The position numbers were made by a program, and so were the translations under genes. DNA of 62,240 nucleotides from a virus, in the IMG/VR virus record IMGVR_UViG_3300021225_000301, positions 1 to 62,240 of that record; one strand, written 5' to 3'. Under the pieces are notes generated by a model that saw nothing but the letters and a program-made list of their open reading frames with translations, did no database searches and was not told the origin of the DNA. Shown here in pieces: positions 1 to 7,153 of this stretch (the first letter of the stretch is position 1; each line of letters opens with the position of its first letter).

Positions 1-348
1 CGGCGGGGTGGTGTAGAGAGGGATCGGGTTGTCCCATTCCTGCTGAGCAAGCTCTCGGACAGTGGTCAGGCGCACAGAGCGCGTCTCGTCTTCCTTGGCT
101 GGCATCTCCTGCATCCACGCCACCGGCGCCTGCTCCGGCTGCTTTTTGAACGGATTGCCTAGGTCCAGGTAAAACTGTTCCCAAGGCTCCGGCTGCGCCA
201 GCCGCTCGCGCAGGGCGGTGATGTTCTGGTTTACAAAATGCTCTGGCCTGCTCATCGCTTGCTCATGTGCGCGTTGGTCAAAGCAAGTCGAAACGCAACG
301 CTCCAGCGCCTCCAGCGCCTGCTTAAGAAGGTCGCGGTCGTTGTTCAT
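1..348 (-). CDS. Partial early protein, N-terminal 116 residues
   Basis: Open frame that runs off the left edge with no stop, so the C-terminus is missing. It begins MNNDRDLLKQALEALE and ends at the edge with PLYTTPP, a combination I know from many small phage proteins of unknown role. The ATG at 348 has a GAGG ribosome site five bases upstream and overlaps the stop of the preceding gene by 4 bp (ATGA). In related proteins the PLYTTPP stretch is followed by a segment like the one encoded at the far right edge of this window, so the two pieces may be one gene. Function unknown. Confidence 0.8.
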   Translation of the reverse strand, partial: MNNDRDLLKQALEALERCVSTCFDQRAHEQAMSRPEHFVNQNITALRERLAQPEPWEQFYLDLGNPFKKQPEQAPVAWMQEMPAKEDETRSVRLTTVRELAQQEWDNPIPLYTTPP

Positions 349-575
349 ACTTGCCTCGCTCTCACAATAGGTTTGATCCGGCAGGAGTGGTGCAGGGTGG
401 ACAGCTTGTCGCTGCTGTCCCTGCGGACGGTGTACTTGTAGCCGCCCAAGGCGCTCGGCCCTGCGCTCACCAGCTTGAATCGCTCCCCGGTACGCATCAG
501 GTAGAAACTCATCCCAACAGGCAGCAGGCGCAGCGTCATCGGTCTGCGATTCAGGGCTTTGTGCAGGTCGGTCAT
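345..575 (-). CDS. Hypothetical early protein, 76 aa
   Basis: Starts MTDLHKALNRR after the site GGAGAAACGAA. A longer in-frame reading exists upstream but ignores this perfectly spaced site. Basic, with no family recognised. Both ends use ATGA overlaps with the neighbouring genes, so translation is probably coupled along the operon. Confidence 0.75.
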   Translation of the reverse strand: MTDLHKALNRRPMTLRLLPVGMSFYLMRTGERFKLVSAGPSALGGYKYTVRRDSSDKLSTLHHSCRIKPIVRARQV

Positions 576-712
576 TTCGTTTCTCCTTTGATGCCCACTC
601 GCCGGGCAATAAGGGCGGCGTCTTTCAACGACCGACCGAGCGCCAGCTTCAACAGGTCTAGCCATGTGAACTCCACGACATCGCAGTCGTGCATGCTGGG
701 TGTCCAGTTCAT
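572..712 (-). CDS. Hypothetical early protein, 46 aa
   Basis: Starts MNWTPSMHDCDVVEF after a GGAGAAACGAA site and ends in GETK-stop. Those last codons (GGA GAA ACG AAA TGA) also form the ribosome site and part of the start codon of the next gene. Overlaps of 4 bp on both sides support it despite its small size. Function unknown. Confidence 0.65.
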   Translation of the reverse strand: MNWTPSMHDCDVVEFTWLDLLKLALGRSLKDAALIARRVGIKGETK

Positions 713-942
713 TTCGTTTCTCCTCTTGCGCGGATCAACTCCGCACAGTCCTCGGCAGCGCCCGCGCTAATGTTGCTGTCGTGTAGTGCGTGGTCAGCGG
801 CGATGTTTTCACACACCTGCGCACACATCTCTCGTTCATGCGCGGCGACAAGGGCGGCGAAAATTTCGTAGTTGTAAGGTAGTTCGGCACCCCACACAAT
901 TCCGGCCTCCCGCGCCATTGCAATGATGTCGTCGCGGGTCAT
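709..942 (-). CDS. Hypothetical early protein, 77 aa
   Basis: Start chosen at MTRDDIIAMAREAG because GGAGG lies six bases upstream and the ATG overlaps the previous stop (ATGA). A start eight residues earlier has no site. The pattern MTRDDII.MAREAG...FAALVAAHERE.CAQ is familiar from many phages of proteobacteria, always without assigned function. Probably all helical. It also ends in GETK, carrying the next ribosome site. Confidence 0.8.
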   Translation of the reverse strand: MTRDDIIAMAREAGIVWGAELPYNYEIFAALVAAHEREMCAQVCENIAADHALHDSNISAGAAEDCAELIRARGETK

Positions 943-1157
943 TCCAGTCCTCCAAACATCGTCCACTGCTTCGCCTTCTCTGCCATGAATAGCCCCTCGG
1001 CCCGGGTCATCTTGGATGAGCGGACAAACAACTCGCCGTCCTCGTCGTAGCCCAGCACCATCACGTCGGTAAGGTTGGCCTTGAGTGCCGAGTGCAGCGC
1101 CTGCTCTGCGGTGTAGTTCACGCTGGCGGGGAGTTCGATTACTTTTTGATTGTTCAC
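939..1157 (-). CDS. Hypothetical early protein, 72 aa, GTG start
   Basis: GTG start (VNNQKVIELPAS) lies one base after the stop of the upstream gene, with GGGG about ten bases before it. The longer ATG frame would overlap that gene heavily. It contains VMVLGYDEDGELFVRSS, a beta-rich stretch seen in many small phage proteins. Function unknown. Confidence 0.7.
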   Translation of the reverse strand: MNNQKVIELPASVNYTAEQALHSALKANLTDVMVLGYDEDGELFVRSSKMTRAEGLFMAEKAKQWTMFGGLE

Positions 1158-1158
1158 C

Positions 1159-1296
1159 TTAGTATCCCCAACGAATGCGGAAGCACACCAGATACAGGTG
1201 AAGCACAAATTCGCTGCCGCTACTAATGAACCCTACAGCGAAGCAGGGCCACTTGCGCGGCAAGAACTCGGTAGTCAGGTGTAGGCTCTTTTTCAT
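1159..1296 (-). CDS. Small hydrophobic early protein, 45 aa
   Basis: MKKSLHLTTEFLPRKW followed by an aromatic, hydrophobic middle and a basic end. Preceded by the exact GGAGAAACGAA site and overlapping the previous stop by 4 bp; the downstream GTG follows its TAA after one base. The central stretch could be a weak membrane segment. Function unknown. Confidence 0.55.
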   Translation of the reverse strand: MKKSLHLTTEFLPRKWPCFAVGFISSGSEFVLHLYLVCFRIRWGY

Positions 1297-1625
1297 TTCG
1301 TTTCTCCTCTAAGCTGCGCTTGCTGGTCATCGAACGCTTCCTTCCATACCGCGTACTTCTCTTGGCACTTGGCGCAGTCGCACTCCCACGCAAATTCATC
1401 GGGGTCAGCGATGCCACCCTCCATCTTGATCGTGGCCCGGCCAAAGTTGTTGAAGTCCTGTTCGTTCATTTCTTCTCCCCCGCCGGGCAATCTCTGCCTG
1501 CGGCCCAGCCATGTCTTCTCTTCTGGCGCATCTTTGGGCAGCGCCGTATCGAGCCACTCATGGGCCAGATGCATGAGCACGCAGCCCACGATAAGGCCGA
1601 GAACGAACCCAAGTACAAAGCTCAT
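1293..1625 (-). CDS. Membrane-anchored early protein, 110 aa
   Basis: Starts MSFVLGFVLGLIVGCVLMHLA, an N-terminal membrane segment or signal anchor (residues 2-20), after GGAGAAACGAA. The C-terminal half is soluble and acidic with a WECDCAKC cluster that might bind metal. A second in-frame ATG at 1469 (MNEQDFNNFG) also has a strong GGGGGAGAAGAA site, so a shorter 58-residue soluble product may be made from the same frame. Ends in GETK. Function unknown. Confidence 0.65.
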   Translation of the reverse strand: MSFVLGFVLGLIVGCVLMHLAHEWLDTALPKDAPEEKTWLGRRQRLPGGGEEMNEQDFNNFGRATIKMEGGIADPDEFAWECDCAKCQEKYAVWKEAFDDQQAQLRGETK

Positions 1626-2395
1626 TTCGTTTCTCCTGCTAGTTGGTAGTCGTGGAACACGGTGCCCCGGCTCGGGTCGCCTCGCTTGTGCGCTCGTACC
1701 CAGTAGCGCTTGCCTGACTTCCTGCGCACAGCCCAATGCCCTCGCACCTCGTGCTCCCTGCACTTCTCCCGTTCCTTGTGCGATCCGACTGCGTCCCGTA
1801 CTCGCTTGACCTCGTTGGGGTCGATCACGATGGTCTTCCACTCGTACAGCGGCACCTTCCCCTTGCGCCTGCGCTTCTCGTTGGCGGGGTTGCGTGGGCA
1901 AGCGTAAGACTCAGCGACGGCGGGCTTCACCACAGTTGCGGCGTACAGAAAGGCGATGTATCTGGCGGCGTTTCTTGCTATCCGGTTCGATACCGCTTCT
2001 TTACTCCCCGATTGTTTGATCAGGTCTTTCATAACCTGCGGCTCAACTTCGGCGGAGACGCTCAGTTCGTTGGTGATGGTTGGATGGTTTGTCAATCGCG
2101 CATCAAACGCGGACACCGTGCCGTCTGACCAAAGGGAAACAAGCATAGTGCTACCTTGTCGCTCGATGGTCACTGCGCACTCTGTGCCACCGCCGTACTC
2201 TTGGGGAGGAAGCATCGCCACCTTCTCGAACATCATCGGCATCTCTTCTATTTGGAAAGAAGCCAAATCGCTCAGGTGCTGCGTCATCTCCGCGTCGGGG
2301 AAGTCCTTGTCTGTCACGCCCGTGAGGTCTACCCATGTGTAGTCTGCCGCATCAAACGCAACAAACGAAGCCGCCTTTGCAACTCTGGGGTTCAC
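1622..2395 (-). CDS. Hypothetical early protein, 257 aa
   Basis: GTG start (GTG AAC CCC) with GGAGG six bases upstream, overlapping the previous stop by 4 bp. The N-terminal ~100 residues look beta-rich. The C-terminal part has VPLYEWKTIVIDP and then EVRGHWAVRRKSGKRYWV followed by HDYQL, a basic signature that I recall from unassigned phage proteins. Ends in GETK. Function unknown; the basic C-terminus could bind nucleic acid. Confidence 0.8.
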   Translation of the reverse strand: MNPRVAKAASFVAFDAADYTWVDLTGVTDKDFPDAEMTQHLSDLASFQIEEMPMMFEKVAMLPPQEYGGGTECAVTIERQGSTMLVSLWSDGTVSAFDARLTNHPTITNELSVSAEVEPQVMKDLIKQSGSKEAVSNRIARNAARYIAFLYAATVVKPAVAESYACPRNPANEKRRRKGKVPLYEWKTIVIDPNEVKRVRDAVGSHKEREKCREHEVRGHWAVRRKSGKRYWVRAHKRGDPSRGTVFHDYQLAGETK

Positions 2396-2595
2396 TTCAC
2401 CCTCCGCATCTCACGCGGCTCCCAGTGCGTGTCGGGTACGTACTCTTTCTCCGGGGGCGGCGGGGTCATCGTGGCACTCGGCGGAACCCAGCCAAAGCGT
2501 CGCCACGTGGCCTGCACATCTGCGCCTCGGGTGGGGACGAAACGCGGGTCGGTTGTTCTCAGGGTTGGTTCTACTCGGGTTTGTTCACGCTTCAT
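2392..2595 (-). CDS. Hypothetical early protein, 67 aa
   Basis: Starts MKREQTRVEPTLRTTD after GGAGAAAGCAA. Contains ATWRRFGWVPPS, a short signature I recognise from small phage early proteins, then a Pro-rich stretch. Probably largely unstructured. Overlaps both neighbours by 4-11 bp. Function unknown. Confidence 0.7.
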   Translation of the reverse strand: MKREQTRVEPTLRTTDPRFVPTRGADVQATWRRFGWVPPSATMTPPPPEKEYVPDTHWEPREMRRVK

Positions 2596-2911
2596 TTGCT
2601 TTCTCCTCGCTTGCTTTGAGTACACGCTGGTTGCGGCCTGACCTGCCGGGTCGGCGCAGGCCCGTGTCGATGATGAAGCCCTTGTCCAGCAGCGCCCGGT
2701 AGCGGGCCGTGACGGAGCTGTATGGGTAGCCCGGGAACAGCCCGCGCACCTCATCACTGATGCACCCGTTGGGGAACCGCTTGATGGCCTCGTACACAAG
2801 GCCCTCCATCCGCGTCGTGTCGATAGCCTCGGCGGCCTCGTGGCTGGTGTCAGGCGCGTCAGCGCGCACCAGATACTTGGGGTCAGTCCCAAAAGATCCG
2901 AAGGAGTTCAT
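2585..2911 (-). CDS. Winged-helix DNA-binding protein, 108 aa
   Basis: N-terminus has DTSHEAAEAID. Residues ~40-95 read as a winged helix: a helix pair with ISDEVRGLFPGYPYSSVTAR as recognition region, then a basic wing (LRRPGRSGRNQRVL). This architecture is common in phage early regions next to replication genes. ATG overlaps the previous stop (TGATG) and has GGGGGAG upstream. Likely regulator or replication accessory; the exact target cannot be read from the sequence. Confidence 0.75.
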   Translation of the reverse strand: MNSFGSFGTDPKYLVRADAPDTSHEAAEAIDTTRMEGLVYEAIKRFPNGCISDEVRGLFPGYPYSSVTARYRALLDKGFIIDTGLRRPGRSGRNQRVLKASEEKANEA

Positions 2912-3552
2912 CAGCGGTCTCCCCCGAACAGCTTGCGCAGTTCATCGTAAAGCTCGCGTGCCTGCAGTAGCGACATGTCGCGCAGCAAAGCCTGCGTTGA
3001 GGGAATTCCCGGGGGAATTCCCATGGGCACGGCGGCAGGAACAACAGAAGAAGACACTGGTCGCTTCTTCTCAAAAGGAAGGCCCGTCTTCTTCGACACG
3101 AACACCACCTTCTTCCTCTCCTCTCGCTTGGCCTTGGCTGCTGCGCGCTTGGCGGCCTGCTCCTCCAGCCTCTTCATGCGCGCGAGCGTGCGGTGCCCTT
3201 TGATCGGGACGTACTCGGGCGTGGTCGTGTGCAGCAACCCCTCGTCATCGGCCTGCAGCAACCCCTGCCGCAGCATCTGCCCGATCACCGCAGAGACAGA
3301 CCCCATCTTGAACCCTTGGCTGACCATGGCGCTTGTGATGTCAGCGCGGGAACCGGGAGAGTTCTTGATGTGTGCGAACAGCGTTCGGTTGAGGTTGTTG
3401 GTGATTGCGAAGTGGTGCTTGGGTATGGGTTCAGGTTCGGGTGCGGGTGCGGGTGCGGGCTGCACCTCCTGCGCCTTAGGTTTTTCCATGGCATCTCGCA
3501 GGTCAGCCATCATCAGCTTCGCACGCAGCATCTCACCTAGCGTCATCGTCAT
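2911..3552 (-). CDS. Putative winged-helix protein, 213 aa
   Basis: Start set at MTMTLGEM, six bases after GGAG; a TTG four codons earlier lies inside the ribosome site. Order: N-terminal helix, a Pro/Ala/Glu linker, a helix-turn-helix or winged-helix zone (ITSAMVSQGFKMGSVSAVIG and following wing, about 75-125), then a basic KAKREERKK region and a Pro-rich tail. Probably DNA-binding. It sits directly upstream of the other winged-helix gene in the same operon. Confidence 0.65.
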   Translation of the reverse strand: MTMTLGEMLRAKLMMADLRDAMEKPKAQEVQPAPAPAPEPEPIPKHHFAITNNLNRTLFAHIKNSPGSRADITSAMVSQGFKMGSVSAVIGQMLRQGLLQADDEGLLHTTTPEYVPIKGHRTLARMKRLEEQAAKRAAAKAKREERKKVVFVSKKTGLPFEKKRPVSSSVVPAAVPMGIPPGIPSTQALLRDMSLLQARELYDELRKLFGGDR

Positions 3553-3610
3553 TTGCTTCTCCAAAGAGTTAATAAAACGGGAACGGAAACAATACCATAA
3601 GCCCTAGAGC

Positions 3611-4327
3611 TTATGCAACGGGATAGTCCACCACAAAACCAGAGGTATCGCGCTTGGCCTTGCCCTTGGCGTAGAGCGCAACGACGACACCGTGTGGGTC
3701 TTCGTGACGCAAGTCCGAGTCGTCCCCGTCCACACAGGTAGTACCGAGGAACTCAGAGGGGATGTCCTGCCTACGCCTAAACACTACCGCAATCCGGTAC
3801 CCGTTATCGATAGCCTTGCGCACGTAGGGCTGGAACTCGACCACTCCTGAGTAGGAGAAGGTCAGGTCGTAGTTGGGGATGTGGGCGGTGTCGCGGTTGG
3901 GCAGCTTGGTGTAGTCGTAGAACTGCAGGTCGGGGAACATCTCGAAGATGTTGTTGTAGTAGATGCCCTCGTAGTCAAAGCTTGCGATCTCCCACTTGAT
4001 GTCCGAGGTGCCATTGAGTCGGCACACGGGCGTAAGCCCTGCGGCGTGCGCTTTACGCACGAGGCTTTTTATGGATGGGATCAACTCCGCGAAGAAGGCG
4101 GGGCGGTCTTCAAAGAACAGCCGGGTCTTGCGTACCCGTGCTGCTTGTATGTTGCTGAAGGCTCCCCGTCCTGCCGTGTTCAGGCACGGCTCGTGGCACT
4201 GGGCGATCTCTGCCATAGCGCACACTTGGTAGCCGGACAGGTTGTAGGGTGCGAGGTAGAGCACCCCGGTCATGTACCCGTACTGCTGACCCTTGATGGT
4301 CTTGGCGTTGGTGTCGATGCTTAGCAT
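3611..4327 (-). CDS. GP88-family protein, 238 aa
   Basis: Matches what I know of the phage gene product 88 family: N-terminal motif MLSIDTNAKTIKG, then YLAPYNLSG, a Cys-containing CLNTAGRGAFSN segment, RKTRLFFEDR and CRLNGTSDI. The family is widespread in phages and of unknown biochemistry; the conserved Cys residues might bind metal. Start chosen at the ATG after GGAGAATGAA; an earlier in-frame start would overlap the neighbouring coding sequence. Cytoplasmic, no membrane segment. Confidence 0.85.
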   Translation of the reverse strand: MLSIDTNAKTIKGQQYGYMTGVLYLAPYNLSGYQVCAMAEIAQCHEPCLNTAGRGAFSNIQAARVRKTRLFFEDRPAFFAELIPSIKSLVRKAHAAGLTPVCRLNGTSDIKWEIASFDYEGIYYNNIFEMFPDLQFYDYTKLPNRDTAHIPNYDLTFSYSGVVEFQPYVRKAIDNGYRIAVVFRRRQDIPSEFLGTTCVDGDDSDLRHEDPHGVVVALYAKGKAKRDTSGFVVDYPVA

Positions 4328-4328
4328 T

Positions 4329-4511
4329 TCATTCTCCTTTGGTTTTGGTTTCTTCGATGGACTCGATGAGCCACGATGCGTCCTCGTTGCTGTAGTCACC
4401 TGTCTCGATCTCCTCCCACGCCAACTCTTCAGCGTGGGCTTCGTTCAAGGCTTCCACCCAGATGGTGATGTAGCTCTCGCGTTTGAGTTCAACTTCATAG
4501 GTCTTCTTCAT
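4329..4511 (-). CDS. Small acidic early protein, 60 aa
   Basis: Starts MKKTYEVELKRESYITIWVEA after GGAGAAAGCAA. The first 20 residues look like beta strands, followed by a strongly acidic helix (AEELAWEEIETGDYSNEDA). Such small acidic proteins are frequent early phage products. No family assigned. Confidence 0.7.
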   Translation of the reverse strand: MKKTYEVELKRESYITIWVEALNEAHAEELAWEEIETGDYSNEDASWLIESIEETKTKGE

Positions 4512-4807
4512 TTGCTTTCTCCTGTTGCTTTGTCGATTGCTGTGCGTGCGATATCTATCCAGTCCCACCACTCCTGCTCTGTTGCTCCGTGATGCTGGGG
4601 TAGTTTCAGTAGTGCGTTGAGCAGGTCAGGCGCTGCCGCGAGCAGTCGTGCGTTGGCTTGCTGCTCCATGGGCGGGATGGTCATCCGCGTCGGGATGTTG
4701 GCGATGGTCGTTGAATGCACGCCTCGCTTGCGTGCGGTGATGCTGAACGGGTTGGTCTTCCACATGTTGTTCTTGTTCAGAATCCATTCTTCTTTCGTGT
4801 AGCTCAT
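4508..4807 (-). CDS. Hypothetical early protein, 99 aa
   Basis: Starts MSYTKEEWILNKNN after GGAGAAAGCAA. Contains NARLLAAAPDLLNALLKL, a helical signature shared by a large set of phage early proteins of unknown role. Ends in GESK-stop, whose codons GGA GAA AGC AAA TGA build the ribosome site and start of the next gene. Confidence 0.75.
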   Translation of the reverse strand: MSYTKEEWILNKNNMWKTNPFSITARKRGVHSTTIANIPTRMTIPPMEQQANARLLAAAPDLLNALLKLPQHHGATEQEWWDWIDIARTAIDKATGESK

Positions 4808-4953
4808 TTGCTTTCTCCTTGGGTTTGAAAGTACTCCATCACTTCCTCGTCGCGGGCATAGTCAACGAGGTCTTCGGCGTAGTCGCTGATGCGATCTTCT
4901 GCCTCCTCCCATGTGTACCCATCTTCGATGAGTCTGCGTCTGGTTGGTTGCAT
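4804..4953 (-). CDS. Hypothetical acidic early protein, 49 aa
   Basis: MQPTRRRLIEDGYTWEEAED, helical and acidic. The ATG overlaps the stop of the upstream membrane peptide (TGATG), so it is probably translated by coupling. Ends in GESK, forming the downstream ribosome site. No family recognised. Confidence 0.6.
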   Translation of the reverse strand: MQPTRRRLIEDGYTWEEAEDRISDYAEDLVDYARDEEVMEYFQTQGESK

Positions 4954-5045
4954 CACGGCCTCCACACAAGTACATCGAGCAGCACGACGATGGCTGCGAT
5001 CAGGAACACTACGCGTTCCACTTTCTCTACGGGTGTCAGGTTCAT
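4953..5045 (-). CDS. Single-pass membrane peptide, 30 aa
   Basis: Tiny gene: MNLTPVEKVER, then a hydrophobic helix VVFLIAAIVVLLDVLVW and a short RP end. The ATG has the GGAGAAGCAA site and lies just downstream of a cUUCGg hairpin; the stop overlaps the next ATG (TGATG). One membrane segment with the charged end probably inside. Function unknown. Confidence 0.55.
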   Translation of the reverse strand: MNLTPVEKVERVVFLIAAIVVLLDVLVWRP

Positions 5046-5062
5046 TTGCTTCTCCTAGTTGT

Positions 5063-5078
5063 GGGGGCCGAAGCCCCC
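5063..5078 (-). terminator. cUUCGg-capped intergenic hairpin
   Basis: Read on the minus strand: GGGGGC TTCG GCCCCC, a perfect 6-bp stem closed by the very stable C(UUCG)G tetraloop. It sits between the stop of the gene at 5086 and the ribosome site of the 30-aa gene. There is no U-tract, so a role in mRNA 3'-end protection or processing is as likely as termination. Confidence 0.6.
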
Positions 5079-5085
5079 GGGTTTC

Positions 5086-5502
5086 TTAGATGTCGATGCT
5101 CACGCTGGCGTGGCGCATGATCTCGCGCACCTTGTCCTCGAAGTCGATCTCGTCGATGGCATCAGTAACCGCATCGCTCACCTTCTCCTCGACCCGGTCA
5201 TCGAACCGGTCGTACTCGTCGTGGTCGTAGAGGTGGTTGTGATCGTTCATCGCTTGCTCTGCTACCTCCTCGGCAATCTCCTTGATGAAGTCTGCGTTTG
5301 TGCTCTGCAGATTGTTAACCTTTACCTCCAACTCAGCGATGCGCTGGTGAAGGTGTTGTGTTGCTTGTTGGATTGCTTGCGCCAGCGCAGCGTTGAAGGT
5401 GGCGGTGAAGTCGAAGATGGGGTTAGTTGCTTGCATGGTTGCTTCGTTGGTTGATTGGGTTCCGGTTTGCATGGTGCTGTCTGCGTTGATGATGTTTTCC
5501 AT
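5086..5502 (-). CDS. Coiled-coil early protein, 138 aa
   Basis: Starts MENIINADSTMQTG at 5502; a longer frame upstream would run through the structured leader. Residues ~45-85 form a heptad-like helix (HQRIAELEVKVNNLQS), followed by a very acidic region with HNHLYDHDEYDRFDD and a helical tail. Probably oligomeric. No family assigned. Its leader is one of three copies of a two-hairpin element. Confidence 0.75.
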   Translation of the reverse strand: MENIINADSTMQTGTQSTNEATMQATNPIFDFTATFNAALAQAIQQATQHLHQRIAELEVKVNNLQSTNADFIKEIAEEVAEQAMNDHNHLYDHDEYDRFDDRVEEKVSDAVTDAIDEIDFEDKVREIMRHASVSIDI

Positions 5503-5576
5503 GGTTTGCTTTCGTAGGTTGCTTGAACTGGGACTGAAGCGCAGTCCCCACGCTGGGGGAGAAACCTCCCCGATCC
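5503..5576 (-). promoter_or_regulatory. Two-hairpin leader element, copy 1
   Basis: Directly after the stop of the DUF932 gene. Hairpin I on the plus strand is GGGGAG-AAAC-CTCCCC (5556-5571). Hairpin II (5530-5548), read on the minus strand, has stem GGGACTG/CAGTCCC and loop CGCTT. The motif CAAGCAA follows, then the start codon at 5502. Copies 2 and 3 have the same order and length. Confidence 0.6.
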
Positions 5577-6548
5577 TTACGCTGTCACCAGCGCCAGAGC
5601 TTTCTGCTTGAGCGCATCGCCCGGCCCCCACAGGGCAGAGGCTTGGCGGTTCTCATCGCTGCGGGCACGGACATGGTGGTCGGCGTACTCAGTCACGGCA
5701 TTCAAAAATCCCCACGCAGTCTGATAAGAAGATTCCAGATTGCTGCCCTTACCCTCGCCGTTGAAGAGCGCCATGATCTTGGAGAATGCGGCGGACTCGC
5801 GTGCCACCTCCTCGCTCGACTTCATCAGGAGCTTCACAGTCATCGCCTCGGCGATGTCCTGCTCCATCTTGATGTTCGCCAAGCTGCGCGCTGCTTGCAT
5901 GAATGCGGAGAACTCTTCGTTCGCTGCCTCGACTGCGTCGCGTGCATCATCCGGGTTGAACACCGAGCGATGCGACACCTTGAACGCCGCCTTACCCTTG
6001 AGCGCAATGCTCAGCGTGTTGTTGCACACAGTACGCACAGTAGTCCAGCGGCATTCCGTGGCAAGGGAACCGTCGGCAGACGTAGAGAGCAAGGCGTAGG
6101 GCACGATGCGGTCACGCCCACCATCGACAGAGACCGCGTCCCCGAGCTTGGCGGTTGCGAAGTAGCGCTTGCCACCGAACAGCACACCTGCGGACTCGAT
6201 GGTCACGCCGCCCTTGTCCGCCCACTCACGGAAGAACTCCAAGACTTCGGCGGGTTGAACAACTTTATAACTATCGCTGACGACTCCCAGCGCTGCGCCC
6301 GTGTCGTTGCGGAACAGCACGACCTTGTCGTCGAGCTTCTTGAGGTTGCCGATGGCATCCGTTGCTTCATTGAAGCGCTCCGTTGCGTAGCGCACCAGCC
6401 CTCGCTGGATCTTGTAGTCCATGCCGGCAGCAGCTTGCCACTGCTCGACAGTCTGCCCGACGGGCATCAGTTGTCCGAGGCCGTGCCACTCACGCTGGGT
6501 GGATGCGTATTGAGCGACGCCGTTAACGATAGAAATTTGATGAGCCAT
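5577..6548 (-). CDS. DUF932 protein, 323 aa
   Basis: Full-length member of the DUF932 (phage/plasmid-like TIGR03299) family. Typical features are WHGLG near residue 21, GVVSDSYKVVQP (about 88-99), FGGKRYFATAKLG and the central CRWTTVRTVCNNTL with the conserved Cys-Asn-Asn. Family role is unknown, but members are common in phage and plasmid early regions. RBS AAGGAAG upstream. Among the largest genes of the left arm and preceded by a two-hairpin leader. Confidence 0.9.
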   Translation of the reverse strand: MAHQISIVNGVAQYASTQREWHGLGQLMPVGQTVEQWQAAAGMDYKIQRGLVRYATERFNEATDAIGNLKKLDDKVVLFRNDTGAALGVVSDSYKVVQPAEVLEFFREWADKGGVTIESAGVLFGGKRYFATAKLGDAVSVDGGRDRIVPYALLSTSADGSLATECRWTTVRTVCNNTLSIALKGKAAFKVSHRSVFNPDDARDAVEAANEEFSAFMQAARSLANIKMEQDIAEAMTVKLLMKSSEEVARESAAFSKIMALFNGEGKGSNLESSYQTAWGFLNAVTEYADHHVRARSDENRQASALWGPGDALKQKALALVTA

Positions 6549-6628
6549 GATTTACTTCCTTAGGTTGCTTGAATAAACACACTGCCGGTGAACCGCACCG
6601 GCGACGGCTGGGGAGAAACCTCCCCGAA
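6549..6628 (-). promoter_or_regulatory. Two-hairpin leader element, copy 2
   Basis: Hairpin I GGGGAG-AAAC-CTCCCC at 6610-6625; hairpin II at 6584-6602, minus strand stem GCCGGTG/CACCGGC with loop CGGTT; then CAAGCAA and the DUF932 ribosome site. The hairpin II stem differs from copy 1 at several positions but pairing is kept, which supports a real RNA structure. Confidence 0.6.
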
Positions 6629-7153
6629 TCAATCACACACGATGAAGCGTTCCTCACGCTTCACAACTTCCTCGCGTTCTTTGACCACGATTCTGCATGT
6701 GTCGCTGTCTTCCTTGACGTAGGCGTAGATGCCAACATTAATATTAAAACTACCGGGTACGTAGTGGGATTCCTTCATCAGTTTCTTGTACGCGATGGAT
6801 CGCGTGTCGTGATCCCATGTGAAGTCGCGGTCGAAGTTGTAGTCCCGATTGGGTTGCGTGCCGCTGGTGTAGTCCACAGTGTTGCCCTTCCAGTCGGCGA
6901 ACTTCTCCAGCACCGAGACCAAGCGCTTATCCCTGAACGAGTCGAGGTTGCGCAGGAAGAGGCTGATGTACACACAGTCCGATGAGCCAGCCAGCGACAG
7001 CCTAGCGTCGGCACGTGCCGCGACGGGCAGGGAGTTGAACACCCGAGCCACGACAGGTTGGCGCAGCAGGGTGACCCGCAGGACTGAGCGTGCTGCCTCG
7101 ATAGCAGCGCCACGAGTGGCGATCTTCGCCTTGGTTTTGAATGCGTCTTTCAT
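6629..7153 (-). CDS. Hypothetical early protein, 174 aa
   Basis: Starts MKDAFKTKAKIATRGAA after GGAGAAAGCAA. The basic Ala/Arg-rich N-terminus is followed by LPVAARADARLSLAGSSDCVYISL and a charged second half with KEREEVVKREERFIVCD at the end. No family recognised. It lies between two copies of the two-hairpin leader, in the same operon as the DUF932 gene. Confidence 0.75.
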   Translation of the reverse strand: MKDAFKTKAKIATRGAAIEAARSVLRVTLLRQPVVARVFNSLPVAARADARLSLAGSSDCVYISLFLRNLDSFRDKRLVSVLEKFADWKGNTVDYTSGTQPNRDYNFDRDFTWDHDTRSIAYKKLMKESHYVPGSFNINVGIYAYVKEDSDTCRIVVKEREEVVKREERFIVCD

